Assembly: GCA_016180855.1 (NCBI GenBank)
Contig: JACPAL010000010.1
Coordinates: 54,988-118,987 of the forward strand
Source: Deltaproteobacteria bacterium
GTDB taxonomy: Bacteria > UBA10199 > JACPAL01
Direction of reading: 5' to 3'
Length of the DNA: 64,000 nucleotides
Shown piece after piece: positions 34,695-43,250 of this stretch. The notes beneath the pieces were generated by a model that searched no databases, was not told where the DNA came from, and worked only from the letters and a program-made list of their open reading frames with translations. The translations under genes and the position numbers were made by a program. Position 1 is the stretch's first letter, and each line of letters opens with the position of its first letter.

Positions 34695-35269
34695 GGGCTC
34701 TTGAGTTTTGCCAGCAGAATCTCAAATCCTTCGTTTTTAAGGATGAAATTAAATCGTCCCCGATAGTTTCGGGAAAGCAGGGCCCCTGCGATCTCCAGGT
34801 CAAAGACCTTCCATTCTTTTCCCTGACGCACCAAAAAGAGCCTGACTTTCATCCGATCTTTTTTCAATTTTCCGTCGGCGACAACGACAGCCAGATCCTT
34901 GCTGTTTGTTTCAAGGATGTATTTTACCTTCGCGTCCTGGAAACTGCCCAAGCGCTTTGACTTATTTGTTATATTTTCAACAAACCGTTTCTGAAAAACG
35001 TGATGGAACTGTTCCTTCTGGCGTGGTGTCCACTGACTCCAATAATCAACCAACGCCTTTTGATAGAACGGCTCATAATAGAAGTGGTTACCGATCAGCC
35101 CGGCAACGCGCTGCTGTTTCTCTGTGGGGTTCGTTATCTGAGAAACGGCGACGAGCTCATTGAAGAACTGTTTGGCGACTTGAAGAGGGGGGGTGGCTGC
35201 CTCAAGCGAAGCGGAAAAAAGGAGGGCCAGGCAAAGGACCCGGCCCCCATATTTTTTGATAGGACTCAC
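34691..35269 (-). CDS. MlaC-type phospholipid transport substrate-binding protein
   Basis: A 192-residue periplasmic protein of the MlaC/Ttg2D family, which ferries phospholipids between the outer and inner membranes. A signal peptide (VLCLALLFSASLEAA) is followed by the characteristic helical part (VAKQFFNELVAV...QRVAGLIGNHFYYEPFYQKAL.YWSQWTPRQKEQFHHVFQKRF) and a cystatin-like sheet (AVVVADGKLKKDRMKVRLFLVRQGKEWKVFDLEI). No mlaD/E/F genes are nearby; it lies one base after the lipoprotein gene. Confidence 0.85.
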   Translation of the reverse strand: MSPIKKYGGRVLCLALLFSASLEAATPPLQVAKQFFNELVAVSQITNPTEKQQRVAGLIGNHFYYEPFYQKALVDYWSQWTPRQKEQFHHVFQKRFVENITNKSKRLGSFQDAKVKYILETNSKDLAVVVADGKLKKDRMKVRLFLVRQGKEWKVFDLEIAGALLSRNYRGRFNFILKNEGFEILLAKLKSP

Positions 35270-37015
35270 CTAGATCCCTTCAGAAAGTCTCATCCCGTTG
35301 ACCTCGTCAAACAGATTCCGGATAAATTCCGGGGTCATGAGGTTGAGAAGCCGGAAAGAGCCGATTTCGCCATCAGAAATTCCGGTTGAGAATCGGTCGA
35401 TCATTGTTGTGAAAAATGCCTCGACCAGATGAATCTCACCATCCTCCAGTACGAAAGGCTCGATACCGATGCTTTCCAGGGTTGGTGGTGAACTGAACAG
35501 GCTGGAGAGATCCACTGTGATGACCGGGAGCGTTCCCGGCAGTGTCACAACGCCCCCAAAGGAGTCCTGCGCCGCCTGGGCTATGCGAAGGATCTGGTCC
35601 AACCCTGCCTCCACAGCGGGAGAATCTTCAATGACCCCAAAGGCGGGTGCTGTTGGCATCGCCTCGAGCGCCTCAAGGATCAACTGGAGACTTGTCAGAA
35701 GTTGCTGTCGTGCCGTCGTAAATTCGGAGGAATCCCGGAGGCGGAAGAAGTTATTCATCTGATCCACGAGGGCCATGTTGGAGATCTCTTGATCTCCCTC
35801 TTCGTCAAAGAGGGAACCCAGATCGACATCAAACCGCCAACCGTTGAACAGGGAGAGGCCGAACTGCGTGCTGTATTGGCCCGCCGTGAGCAGGGTCAGA
35901 TCGGTCCAGTTCACCGGAATACTCCGAGAAGAGTAGAAGAGCTGGCCGGGGACTGTGAATTCGAAATCGTTGCACAAACGGGCTGCCTCGAGGTGATCGA
36001 TAACGGTATCCAGTTCACTGCGGATTCCGCGGAGTCCTTCCTGAAACTCTTCCGTGGTGTAACCGTTTTGTGCAAGGGCAAAGAGCTGACCGAGATTAAA
36101 CTCCTCCGACGTGTCAGACCAGGGGAAACGTTCCCGGCCGGGTCGCTCCCCAACGCTGCCGTTCCGACGCCACTCGTTCATGTCCTCCAGCCAGCTTCCC
36201 GGTCCAAAAAAGTCATCGATTGTAAAACGTTCCTGTCCGAATCCATCCTGGATCCCAAGACCGGCCGGTGTCTCGGGAAGTAGCATCAGTTGAGTCAAGG
36301 CCAACCCAAAATGGGCCTCCGCAAGACGCGGACTTTCTGTAATGGCTTGCTCGAAGCTCTCCTTGGCATCACGAATAAGGCCTTGTGAGAGGTTCTCCAT
36401 GCCCTGTTCGTAGGCCTCTTCCGCTGCCGTCGAAATGGTGTCGAAGAGGGAGAGGCAGACGCGTGGGCGATCCTCAATGAGCAGCGTGATCTGCCGGACC
36501 TCTCCATCTTCCTCCGTGAATTCAACCTGGGCCATCACTTCAACGTCATTTACTTCCACTGCAATACCGGTGATGGAGCTGTTTTCGTCCGTTGTTAAAA
36601 CAATGTGGAGCTCGCTTCCGTCAGAGAAGAGAATCGTCATCTCAAAACGTTGGGCGTCAGCGACGGTTACCTCGGCCTCCAGGCTTAAAGAAGAGAGTGA
36701 AGCAGCCGATGAGATCCGCGAGAAGTTCCCTTTCACTTTTTCCACGTTGTCACCGCTTGCATTCACAAGGGTCGCCTCGGCCTCTCCGTTGGCGAGGATC
36801 TCAATGAGGTACCGCGTTCTGCCGTCCGGTGCGGTGATCTTCAACTTTCCGGGTTGGGGAGCCGGATTTCCAATAATAGTCCCCGCAGGATCATCTGGCT
36901 CGCTCGATTCGCTTTCAGCGCCTGACGGTTTGGTTGTCGGGTCGATTCTCTTGGAGGCGCAGGCGGTGACCAGCATCAGCATGGCGAGAAAAATCGGCGT
37001 TTTTTTGAACCACAT
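35270..37015 (-). CDS. Large lipoprotein with TPR-like segment
   Basis: A 581-residue surface or periplasmic lipoprotein: the lipobox LVTAC gives a lipidated cysteine at about residue 19, followed by an acidic Ser/Glu/Pro linker. Residues 55-185 look beta-rich. A tetratricopeptide-like segment (YEQGMENLSQGLIRDAKESFEQAITESPRLAEAHFGLALTQL) lies near 195-240. The remainder is acidic and helical with no family I recognise. The ATG follows the stop of the TIGR02147 gene with no gap (TAA-ATG), so the pair is translationally coupled, as is often found for TIGR02147 proteins. Confidence 0.8.
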   Translation of the reverse strand: MWFKKTPIFLAMLMLVTACASKRIDPTTKPSGAESESSEPDDPAGTIIGNPAPQPGKLKITAPDGRTRYLIEILANGEAEATLVNASGDNVEKVKGNFSRISSAASLSSLSLEAEVTVADAQRFEMTILFSDGSELHIVLTTDENSSITGIAVEVNDVEVMAQVEFTEEDGEVRQITLLIEDRPRVCLSLFDTISTAAEEAYEQGMENLSQGLIRDAKESFEQAITESPRLAEAHFGLALTQLMLLPETPAGLGIQDGFGQERFTIDDFFGPGSWLEDMNEWRRNGSVGERPGRERFPWSDTSEEFNLGQLFALAQNGYTTEEFQEGLRGIRSELDTVIDHLEAARLCNDFEFTVPGQLFYSSRSIPVNWTDLTLLTAGQYSTQFGLSLFNGWRFDVDLGSLFDEEGDQEISNMALVDQMNNFFRLRDSSEFTTARQQLLTSLQLILEALEAMPTAPAFGVIEDSPAVEAGLDQILRIAQAAQDSFGGVVTLPGTLPVITVDLSSLFSSPPTLESIGIEPFVLEDGEIHLVEAFFTTMIDRFSTGISDGEIGSFRLLNLMTPEFIRNLFDEVNGMRLSEGI

Positions 37016-37840
37016 TTAACTCTCCTCCTTGGTGAGTGGAAAGATATGGAAGTTGATTTGAACCACCTCAGCACGAGGGACGGTCTCTTCCTCCAGATAG
37101 CTGTCCAGTTCCCTTTTGAATTGTTGGACTCGTGATTTAATCTTCTGAAAACCGTCTTTGGAGACGGCGATCGTGAGGGACGAAAACTCTCTCTTGAGTG
37201 ATGGGACTTCTGTAACCGCTTTCTTGGCGAGGTCACACATCTGCTGGTGAAAATTGATAAGGCTTAAACTTGTGACCTCATCGGGGGTTGTAAAGGTGGA
37301 TGAGTTGCGTATGATTGTCCCATTTTCATCCCGCGCCAGAATCTTTAACTGTTCCAGATCGAGCAGGGCACGACGGATCTCAGTTAGACTGAGAGAAGGG
37401 GAGAGTTTCTTTGAGATCCATTCCGCTGTCCCGTCAAAATCTTTTAAGCGAACCAGCTCCATGATGGCGGCGTAATACCAGTGAGAGAGACAATCGTATT
37501 GAAGCGCTGTCAGTTCACGTGCCTTCCGGAAGGGGCGAAACTGGGAGAGCTCACGGAAATGGTGGTCCTTCTGATCATGGGATACGGATTGGTTCATCAG
37601 GACAAGGGTATTAAAGAACTTGAGTTCGACTCCCGAGAGCTTCAACCCCTTGGCCACTTTATAGATGCCGTCCTGGGCAAGGTTTCTCTTGCCATCGATG
37701 ACCAACTTCAGCGTGGAGGAAGATTTAAAACCGGCCTTTCGGTTGAATTGTCGGTATGAGAACCTGCCATCCTTGCGGAGATTCTCGATCTGATCCCTCA
37801 AGAATTTTCTGTAGTCCAGGTAATCAAAAATATCGCTCAT
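37016..37840 (-). CDS. TIGR02147/DUF4423 family protein, probable regulator
   Basis: A 274-residue cytoplasmic protein with the characteristic beginning IFDYLDYRKFLRDQIENLRK...FSYRQFNRKAGFKSSSTLKLVIDGKRNLA, which resembles a Cro-like helix-turn-helix, followed by VELKFFNTLVLMNQS and a winged-helix-like middle (WISKKLSPSLSLTEIRRALLDLEQLKIL). This family is abundant in Bdellovibrionota, Myxococcota and Fibrobacteres, and its members usually sit beside a secreted or lipoprotein gene, as here. The 165 bases upstream are AT-rich and probably hold the promoter. Confidence 0.85.
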   Translation of the reverse strand: MSDIFDYLDYRKFLRDQIENLRKDGRFSYRQFNRKAGFKSSSTLKLVIDGKRNLAQDGIYKVAKGLKLSGVELKFFNTLVLMNQSVSHDQKDHHFRELSQFRPFRKARELTALQYDCLSHWYYAAIMELVRLKDFDGTAEWISKKLSPSLSLTEIRRALLDLEQLKILARDENGTIIRNSSTFTTPDEVTSLSLINFHQQMCDLAKKAVTEVPSLKREFSSLTIAVSKDGFQKIKSRVQQFKRELDSYLEEETVPRAEVVQINFHIFPLTKEES

Positions 37841-38005
37841 AGGTCCGCTCTTATGGTTAGTTATCGGTTACCGATCAAGCGGTGTTGCGGCCTAGGGCAG
37901 TATTTTTGTTTTCTTTAGAAAACAGACGAGTTGACAGACTTAATTATTAGACAAATAATATCAATAGGTTATATGGTATCCGGTACGGGAGAAATTATTT
38001 TAAGA

Positions 38006-39367
38006 TTAAAAACCGACTATTTTCAGAAAACCGGCCGTTTTGTGGAGCGTCTCCTGGTACTCTGAGACCGGATCCGAATCGGCGACAATCCCACCCCCTC
38101 CCCAGAAATAGATCATCCCCCCTCCCTCACCTGCCTGCCTGACGGCAGGCTTACCCTCTTCCACGGGGGGGGAGGACAAAGAGGAGGGGAACTGTTTGTA
38201 GATCATTGTCCGGATGGCAATATTGAAGTGGGCTTGGGCCTCACTCAGAAAACCGATTGTACCGGTGTAGAGGTTGCGTGGCACGGTTTCCAGTTCATGG
38301 ATGATCTGCATCGCCCGGATCTTGGGTGCACCGGTAATGGAACCACCGGGAAAAGTCGCCTCCAGCAGATCAAAAATATTTTTGTCACCTGCCAGTTTCC
38401 CCTCGATAGTTGAAATCAGGTGATGGACCTGGGCATAGCTCTCCACCTCAAGAAGGGAGGGGACCTTCACGCTCCCCCTTTCGCAGACCCGACCCAAATC
38501 ATTTCGCAAGAGATCGGTGATCATCAAAAGCTCGGCCCGATCTTTTTTACTGCACCAAAGCTCTTCCTTGAGACACGCGTCCTCTTCAGGGCTCTTTCCA
38601 CGGGGACGAGTCCCCTTGATCGGTCGTGTCATGACATGATGGTCACGAACGTTGAGGAAAGATTCCGGAGAGGCGGATAGAATTTGGACCTCCCCCAAAT
38701 TGAGATAGGCGGAGTACGGGGCGGGGCTTATCTTCCTTAATTGATGATAGAGAGTAAAGGCGGATGAAGTTGTTGGAGAGGAAAACCGCTGTGAGAGGTT
38801 GACCTGATAGCAATCACCGGCCGTGATGTAGTTTTTGATCTTCTGGATCGTTTCGCAATAAGTCTCCGGTGTGAAGTTGCTGGAGACAGGTCCTTTTTTC
38901 AAATCCCCACCGCCCCCCTTTTGCAAAGGGGGGAGAGGGGGGATTTTGTTAAACCATTGTCTGCTTAATTCCGACGTCCCATACGCCCTCTTTTTCAGGT
39001 GATCATACAGATAAAACTCGTCATAAAAACAGAAGACCGCCTCGGGAATCAGATCGGCCTTTCTTTCGGGCACTTTCTTTGTAAAGAAGCGGTAGAATTC
39101 ATAGCCTAGATAACCGATCCAGCCGCCCGTGAACGGAAAGGGAGAGTCCGACTGCGAATCGACCTTTGCTTGACGCCGAAAAACAGACCAAAGGTCTTCC
39201 GTTTGATCTGATCGCAGGATTTTTCTAGGTGACGAGGCGGCGATCGACCATCGGGCATTCTTCCCAGGTAGCGATGAGTCCAGAAAGAAGAAATAAGGCT
39301 CCTCCCAAAGCGGCCGAGGCAGCCTTTCGGGTGTCCAATAGGGATCCAGTTCATTAAGGTGGTTCAT
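38006..39367 (-). CDS. pabB: Aminodeoxychorismate synthase component I
   Basis: PabB makes 4-amino-4-deoxychorismate from chorismate for folate. The chorismate-binding domain shows RPIKGTRPRG, LLMITDLLRNDLGRVC, YAQVHHLISTIEGKL, FPGGSITGAPKIRAM and GGGIVADSDPVSEYQET. Two stretches are foreign: residues about 142-156 (PPLPPLQKGGGGDL) and about 399-417 (VEEGKPAVRQAGEGGG), both encoded by palindromic repeats inserted in frame. The first sits in the interdomain linker; the second interrupts a strand pair close to the C-terminal motif. Start ATG 39367; TTG 39382 is possible. pabA is not seen in the window. Confidence 0.92.
   Translation of the reverse strand: MNHLNELDPYWTPERLPRPLWEEPYFFFLDSSLPGKNARWSIAASSPRKILRSDQTEDLWSVFRRQAKVDSQSDSPFPFTGGWIGYLGYEFYRFFTKKVPERKADLIPEAVFCFYDEFYLYDHLKKRAYGTSELSRQWFNKIPPLPPLQKGGGGDLKKGPVSSNFTPETYCETIQKIKNYITAGDCYQVNLSQRFSSPTTSSAFTLYHQLRKISPAPYSAYLNLGEVQILSASPESFLNVRDHHVMTRPIKGTRPRGKSPEEDACLKEELWCSKKDRAELLMITDLLRNDLGRVCERGSVKVPSLLEVESYAQVHHLISTIEGKLAGDKNIFDLLEATFPGGSITGAPKIRAMQIIHELETVPRNLYTGTIGFLSEAQAHFNIAIRTMIYKQFPSSLSSPPVEEGKPAVRQAGEGGGMIYFWGGGGIVADSDPVSEYQETLHKTAGFLKIVGF
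38116..38172 (-). repeat. Palindromic element inserted in frame in pabB (C-terminal)
   Basis: Core stem GCCTGCC-TGAC-GGCAGGC (38133-38150) within outer arms rich in CCCCCCTCC and GGGGGGGGAGG. It adds about 19-29 residues to PabB between IRTMIYKQF and MIYFWGGGG. Confidence 0.75.
38903..38944 (-). repeat. Palindromic element inserted in frame in pabB (linker)
   Basis: ATCCCC ... GGGGAT outer arms and CCCCCCTTT-TGC-AAAGGGGGG core form a near-perfect 42-base palindrome. It encodes the peptide IPPLPPLQKGGGGD. Confidence 0.8.
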
Positions 39368-39395
39368 GTTTGAAGATAACAACCTTCTTTAAAGT

Positions 39396-40349
39396 GTGAC
39401 GATTGATCAGGCAATGCTATTTTCACCCCGCCAGCTCATTGACCCCTCCGGACGAGAACTCGAGATCCAGCTGGAGACGCACGTTTATTCGAGAGAAGAT
39501 TCGGCAAGGGTGTTGGAGGTGTTGAAGGACAAGGAGGTGATCGGCGTTGAGGGGGTTATCGGCCTTAGTACCCTTGAAAAACTGGGACTCAAGGCGATGT
39601 ATTATGTATCGCTGCCGTTTTTTTCGCTCTTTGCACGAAGTTGGCATGGCTCTGAAAATCCGACACTGATTCAGACCGCCGTCTGCTCCGCGATCAAAAA
39701 AAGTGCAGAGCAGCCCAGGGACGTTGAGAAATTCCGACGGGAGGTCTGTAGCCCGCTTTTTGGCTCTAATCCGCCTGATCTTCCATCCCTCAAAAGAATT
39801 GAGGGGTTGGAATCTGAATTAAGCCCCCTGGAACATTCGGCGCTCGTATTTCTTGAGATGAGATTTTTACCCCTCTTTTTTGTCGATCTGGCGGCCGTTG
39901 CCCTTTTTGTTTTACGCCCAAGGCAGGTTATCACTTTTTTTGCACAGACGGTGAGGCAAAAGATCTGTTGGCTGCTTCGACGTCCTCCAACCGTTGTGAC
40001 GCCGGTTCAATGGCCCCGTTTTTGGACTTTTGCGAAGCATAAGGTCGGCGATCCTTGTGCCACTGCCTTCAACCCGTTTGCCTGGCCCCGTTATTTTTGG
40101 GAGCGTGCGGGTCACTCCTTCTCTCCCATGGTGCGATCCACCTTTGATTACCTGGAGACCGGGCTCTTCTACTACGGGGTGTGGAATCAGATCATAACCT
40201 CGCGCAATCAGAAGATGGCGCGTGCCACCAATGAGATGGTTCTTAAAAACGGCTTTCAAAATAACATGATTGTGGTGGGAAGGCTCCATTCCGGAATCGC
40301 TGACGTTTTGGTAGAGCAGTATGGTTACCGGTATAAGAAGGTGGAATGA
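39396..40349 (+). CDS. TraB/PrgY-like protein
   Basis: A 317-residue protein. Its N-terminal ETHVYSREDSARVLEVLKDKEVIGVEG resembles the TraB/PrgY start (T-x-H-V-S...SA..V...V.VE) and its C-terminal RNQKMARATNEMVLKNG...MIVVGRLHSGI resembles the family's R-x-x-x-M-A and VVGxxHxxGI block. TraB-like proteins are thought to be metalloproteases that remove peptides or other signals. A hydrophobic helix pair (MRFLPLFFVDLAAVALFVL) lies in the middle. The likeness is only in motifs, so the call is tentative. Start GTG 39396; the next gene overlaps its stop (ATGA). Confidence 0.5.
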   Translation: MTIDQAMLFSPRQLIDPSGRELEIQLETHVYSREDSARVLEVLKDKEVIGVEGVIGLSTLEKLGLKAMYYVSLPFFSLFARSWHGSENPTLIQTAVCSAIKKSAEQPRDVEKFRREVCSPLFGSNPPDLPSLKRIEGLESELSPLEHSALVFLEMRFLPLFFVDLAAVALFVLRPRQVITFFAQTVRQKICWLLRRPPTVVTPVQWPRFWTFAKHKVGDPCATAFNPFAWPRYFWERAGHSFSPMVRSTFDYLETGLFYYGVWNQIITSRNQKMARATNEMVLKNGFQNNMIVVGRLHSGIADVLVEQYGYRYKKVE

Positions 40350-41221
40350 CCTCCTACGCTCTCCTCTTTCTTTCCCTCTTGGTTCCTGCGGTTGTTGCAG
40401 CCGAGGGGGTCACCCTTCGCCCGATGATCACGGCCGAGTTCAAGGCAGACTATTCGGATCTTGTCCAGGGAGGGGAGGAGAGGCCCGTTTGGATCCCAGT
40501 GGCCTCCTATCTGATACAGCACCCCCAGAATCTGATCCTGTTTGATACCGGATTCGGTACGCGGATTGAGCAAGAGATTCGTGGATGGTGGTTGAATCGT
40601 CTTCTTCAACTGATCATGCCGTATCGATTTACCACGGAGGAGACGGCGGTCGAGGAGCTGAGGAAAAACGGGATTCCGCCCACGTCGATCAAAACGATTA
40701 TCCTTTCCCATCTTCATTATGACCATACGGGCGGGCTCCGAGATTTTCCGAAGGCCCAGGTGATCCTCCCCCGGGCTGAGTGGGAGAGGGCCCAGGTGGG
40801 GCGATGGGGCGGGCGTCTCCAAGGAATCATGAAAGAGCATCTGGAGGGGGTTAATCTCTGGCCCCTCGATTACCAACCGGGGACCCGTTACGGCCCTTTT
40901 GAGGTGAGTTATGACCTCATGGGGGATGGTTCTGTTCTTCTGCTCTCAACACCAGGCCACACCCCGGGGCATCAATCTGTCCTGGTTAAACTTGGATCGG
41001 GACAACAGGTCTTGTTGACCGGTGATGCCGTCTGGGTGGAGGAGAATTACACGCGACCGTCTCCGAAGGGCTGGAAGGCACGCCTCATCGAAGAGGAGGA
41101 TCAGGAGGCCTGGCGGACCACACTCCAGATCAGAAAGTTTCATGAGGAACATCCAGAGGTATTGATCATCCCGGGGCATGATCCGAAGATCCTTTATGCC
41201 CTCCCGGCGCAATTAAATTAA
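40346..41221 (+). CDS. Exported metallo-beta-lactamase-fold hydrolase, lactonase-like
   Basis: A 291-residue enzyme of the MBL superfamily with a short signal peptide (ALLFLSLLVPAVVAA). The metal ligands are present: HLHYDHTGG, TPGHTPGH, LTGDAV and IPGHD. The overall layout is like N-acyl-homoserine lactonases such as AiiA, so it could cut lactone signals, but other ester or phosphodiester substrates are possible. It overlaps the TraB-like gene by four bases, which suggests joint expression of two signal- or surface-related enzymes. Confidence 0.83.
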   Translation: MTSYALLFLSLLVPAVVAAEGVTLRPMITAEFKADYSDLVQGGEERPVWIPVASYLIQHPQNLILFDTGFGTRIEQEIRGWWLNRLLQLIMPYRFTTEETAVEELRKNGIPPTSIKTIILSHLHYDHTGGLRDFPKAQVILPRAEWERAQVGRWGGRLQGIMKEHLEGVNLWPLDYQPGTRYGPFEVSYDLMGDGSVLLLSTPGHTPGHQSVLVKLGSGQQVLLTGDAVWVEENYTRPSPKGWKARLIEEEDQEAWRTTLQIRKFHEEHPEVLIIPGHDPKILYALPAQLN

Positions 41222-41242
41222 AACCCATTTTCCTGGAAACAT

Positions 41243-41989
41243 TTGAGTTGTTTCTGCGAAGACCAAGGCGTGAGCGGTCCCTTCCCTACAATAGAGGTGA
41301 GAGAGGCACTGAGTGGGCTGGTGGACGTCTGGTATAGTCTCCCGGAAGCCCCGCTGCCGGCCGTCTCTTCAGTCGATCTCGAGGGAAGTCCGTTGCGGCC
41401 CTGCTTTATAAAACTCCCCTCTCCAACACGAGACCTTCTTCAGCCTGGAGAAGAACTGCCTAGAATCCTTTCAACGGAGAGCCTGAGGCACTGGATTGAG
41501 AGACAGGGGGAGATCTCAAGGGCATTGGAACGAATACTGAATCCACCGACTCTTCAGGTCAGGCTCCTGCTCGCATCCCCCGACCGATTTATCGCCGGTA
41601 TGATGGCCCTTCGGGGGACGGCGATGGAATTAACGGAGGCCGACCTCACGCACTGTCTTGCCCTGATGCAACACGACAATACCCTTTATGGCAAAAGGTC
41701 GGAGAGGACACTCCAGGCCCTTCAGGCCTACCTCCTCACGCTGGATGACCCCCAAGGTCCATCGCCAAAGGTCGTTGCAACATTAAAGGATGAACTGAAT
41801 AAACTTCTCGGGAGGGCTGACCGAAATCGAGGAGCAGCACATCTTGCACATTCACTCTTCCCAGCGAACCAAGGTGCGAGAATAGCTGTTTTTGTCCAGT
41901 TGGCCTCACTCGCCGCCGGGCTTGGGGTTTTTGCATTTTTTATGTCGGGTTCCCTCTTGTCCGAAGGAGATAAAAACAATGTCGGATGA
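41243..41989 (+). CDS. Hypothetical protein with C-terminal membrane anchor (1)
   Basis: A 248-residue protein that I cannot assign. It is mainly helical, with no signal peptide and one strongly hydrophobic segment near the end (IAVFVQLASLAAGLGVFAFFMSG), a tail-anchor arrangement. The start is uncertain: TTG 41243 gives the longest product, GTG 41270 is preceded by an AAGG. It overlaps the next gene by 11 bases and lies 21 bases after the MBL gene. It resembles its two downstream neighbours in layout rather than in sequence. Confidence 0.6.
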   Translation: MSCFCEDQGVSGPFPTIEVREALSGLVDVWYSLPEAPLPAVSSVDLEGSPLRPCFIKLPSPTRDLLQPGEELPRILSTESLRHWIERQGEISRALERILNPPTLQVRLLLASPDRFIAGMMALRGTAMELTEADLTHCLALMQHDNTLYGKRSERTLQALQAYLLTLDDPQGPSPKVVATLKDELNKLLGRADRNRGAAHLAHSLFPANQGARIAVFVQLASLAAGLGVFAFFMSGSLLSEGDKNNVG

Positions 41990-42563
41990 CGTTTACATAT
42001 CAAAAACGGTAGTTCCTGTTGTTGCCGGGCATGTCGAGGCGATCTCTTTGATGCCCTCTCCTCGTGAACTTCTTACAGAAGGCCCGTATGCCTCTTCACA
42101 AAGATTGCGCCGCATTTATGGGAGGATGGCAAGCGCTTTAGGGTTGCTTCGGGAAGGGATCATTCCCAAGGAGCTTCTCGATCTTATTGAGAGTGAGGCG
42201 AGGGCGGTTGAAACGGCCCGGGAGGCGGTTGGGCGTTGTGCACTCCATGTTGATGATTTTGTGACCCCGTTCTCGCCGGCGAGCCGGGCAGGAGGAGGCC
42301 TTTTAGTTGTTCCAGAGGGTTCCTTATTTGCAACAGGCAACGGCGTTGGTGCTCTTCTCGAACAACTTGACCTGAGAGGTCAGTTGGCAAGATCCAAGAT
42401 GCTTGGTGCGGCTAAGGCGGGTGATGTAGCAGCGGTACAGCGCTATTTTGACCCGGTCTGCCGCAGGCTGTTGGGAATCGTTCCTTTTGCTGCAGGGGCG
42501 GCAAGTTGTCTTCTGCTTGGTGTGTTGATCTGTGCGGAAATTAATCAGGCCCCTCAAATTTAA
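41979..42563 (+). CDS. Hypothetical protein with C-terminal membrane anchor (2)
   Basis: A 194-residue helical protein. The start ATG 41979 has the SD AAGGAGA; the open frame extends further upstream but would overlap the previous gene more deeply. The tail (IVPFAAGAASCLLLGVLICAEI) is a single hydrophobic segment. The stretch GIIPKELLDLIESEARAVETAREAVGRCALHV matches GFISPWHAANIRRRTVEELQQALGRVALHL in the next protein, so the two are probably diverged paralogs. Function unknown. Confidence 0.65.
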   Translation: MSDDVYISKTVVPVVAGHVEAISLMPSPRELLTEGPYASSQRLRRIYGRMASALGLLREGIIPKELLDLIESEARAVETAREAVGRCALHVDDFVTPFSPASRAGGGLLVVPEGSLFATGNGVGALLEQLDLRGQLARSKMLGAAKAGDVAAVQRYFDPVCRRLLGIVPFAAGAASCLLLGVLICAEINQAPQI

Positions 42564-42566
42564 TTT

Positions 42567-43250
42567 ATGCTGCCTTGGGAAAAACCAGGAAGGGTATTGG
42601 AATTAGGGTCTGAACGGGCGAGTTTCGTTCAGACAATCGCCTCACTCCCGCCCCCTCCGCTTGTTGATCCGATCTCAAATCCCGATCTCTCAAGGTCGCT
42701 CCGTCCACTGCTTCTCGAAAACGGTCTCCCGAGTTGTCATTATCTCTCCCATTTTCGTACTGCGACAGACCTCTTCATGAGAGACCTGGAGGGTAGGGGA
42801 GAAGAGCTGGAGAGATTTTTCAGGGAGGCCGGTCCGGTTGTTGAGCGCATGAGACAACCGATTCAACCAGGCCTGTTTGGTCGTTTCATGCCATTTGTTG
42901 ATCACGAGTTTCGCTCTATCTATCTCAGTTATGAGAGGGCTGCCGAGGCGTACCATCAATATACCCAACTGACCGACTCAGGTTTTATCTCGCCATGGCA
43001 CGCGGCCAATATAAGAAGGAGGACGGTTGAGGAGCTTCAACAGGCGTTGGGTCGCGTCGCGCTCCATTTAGGTGTCAGGCGTTACGAGGCGACCCAGGCG
43101 TGTGGACGAGGTGAGTGGGGGGCTGTCTCTTCCTATATTGCGTCGTTTAGGGAGCTGTATGATCGTTGTGTGAGTCCGAAACAGGCAATCGTCACACTCG
43201 CAACCGTCGCTCTTCTGTTCGGTGGTTTGATCTCAACGAGTCAGTCGTAA
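42567..43250 (+). CDS. Hypothetical protein with C-terminal membrane anchor (3)
   Basis: A 227-residue protein starting three bases after the previous stop. The N-terminal 60 residues are proline-rich, the middle is helical, and the tail (QAIVTLATVALLFGGLI) is a membrane segment only a few residues from the C terminus. It shares a helical block with the preceding protein. It converges on the FNR-like gene with a 10-base overlap. Function unknown. Confidence 0.65.
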   Translation: MLPWEKPGRVLELGSERASFVQTIASLPPPPLVDPISNPDLSRSLRPLLLENGLPSCHYLSHFRTATDLFMRDLEGRGEELERFFREAGPVVERMRQPIQPGLFGRFMPFVDHEFRSIYLSYERAAEAYHQYTQLTDSGFISPWHAANIRRRTVEELQQALGRVALHLGVRRYEATQACGRGEWGAVSSYIASFRELYDRCVSPKQAIVTLATVALLFGGLISTSQS

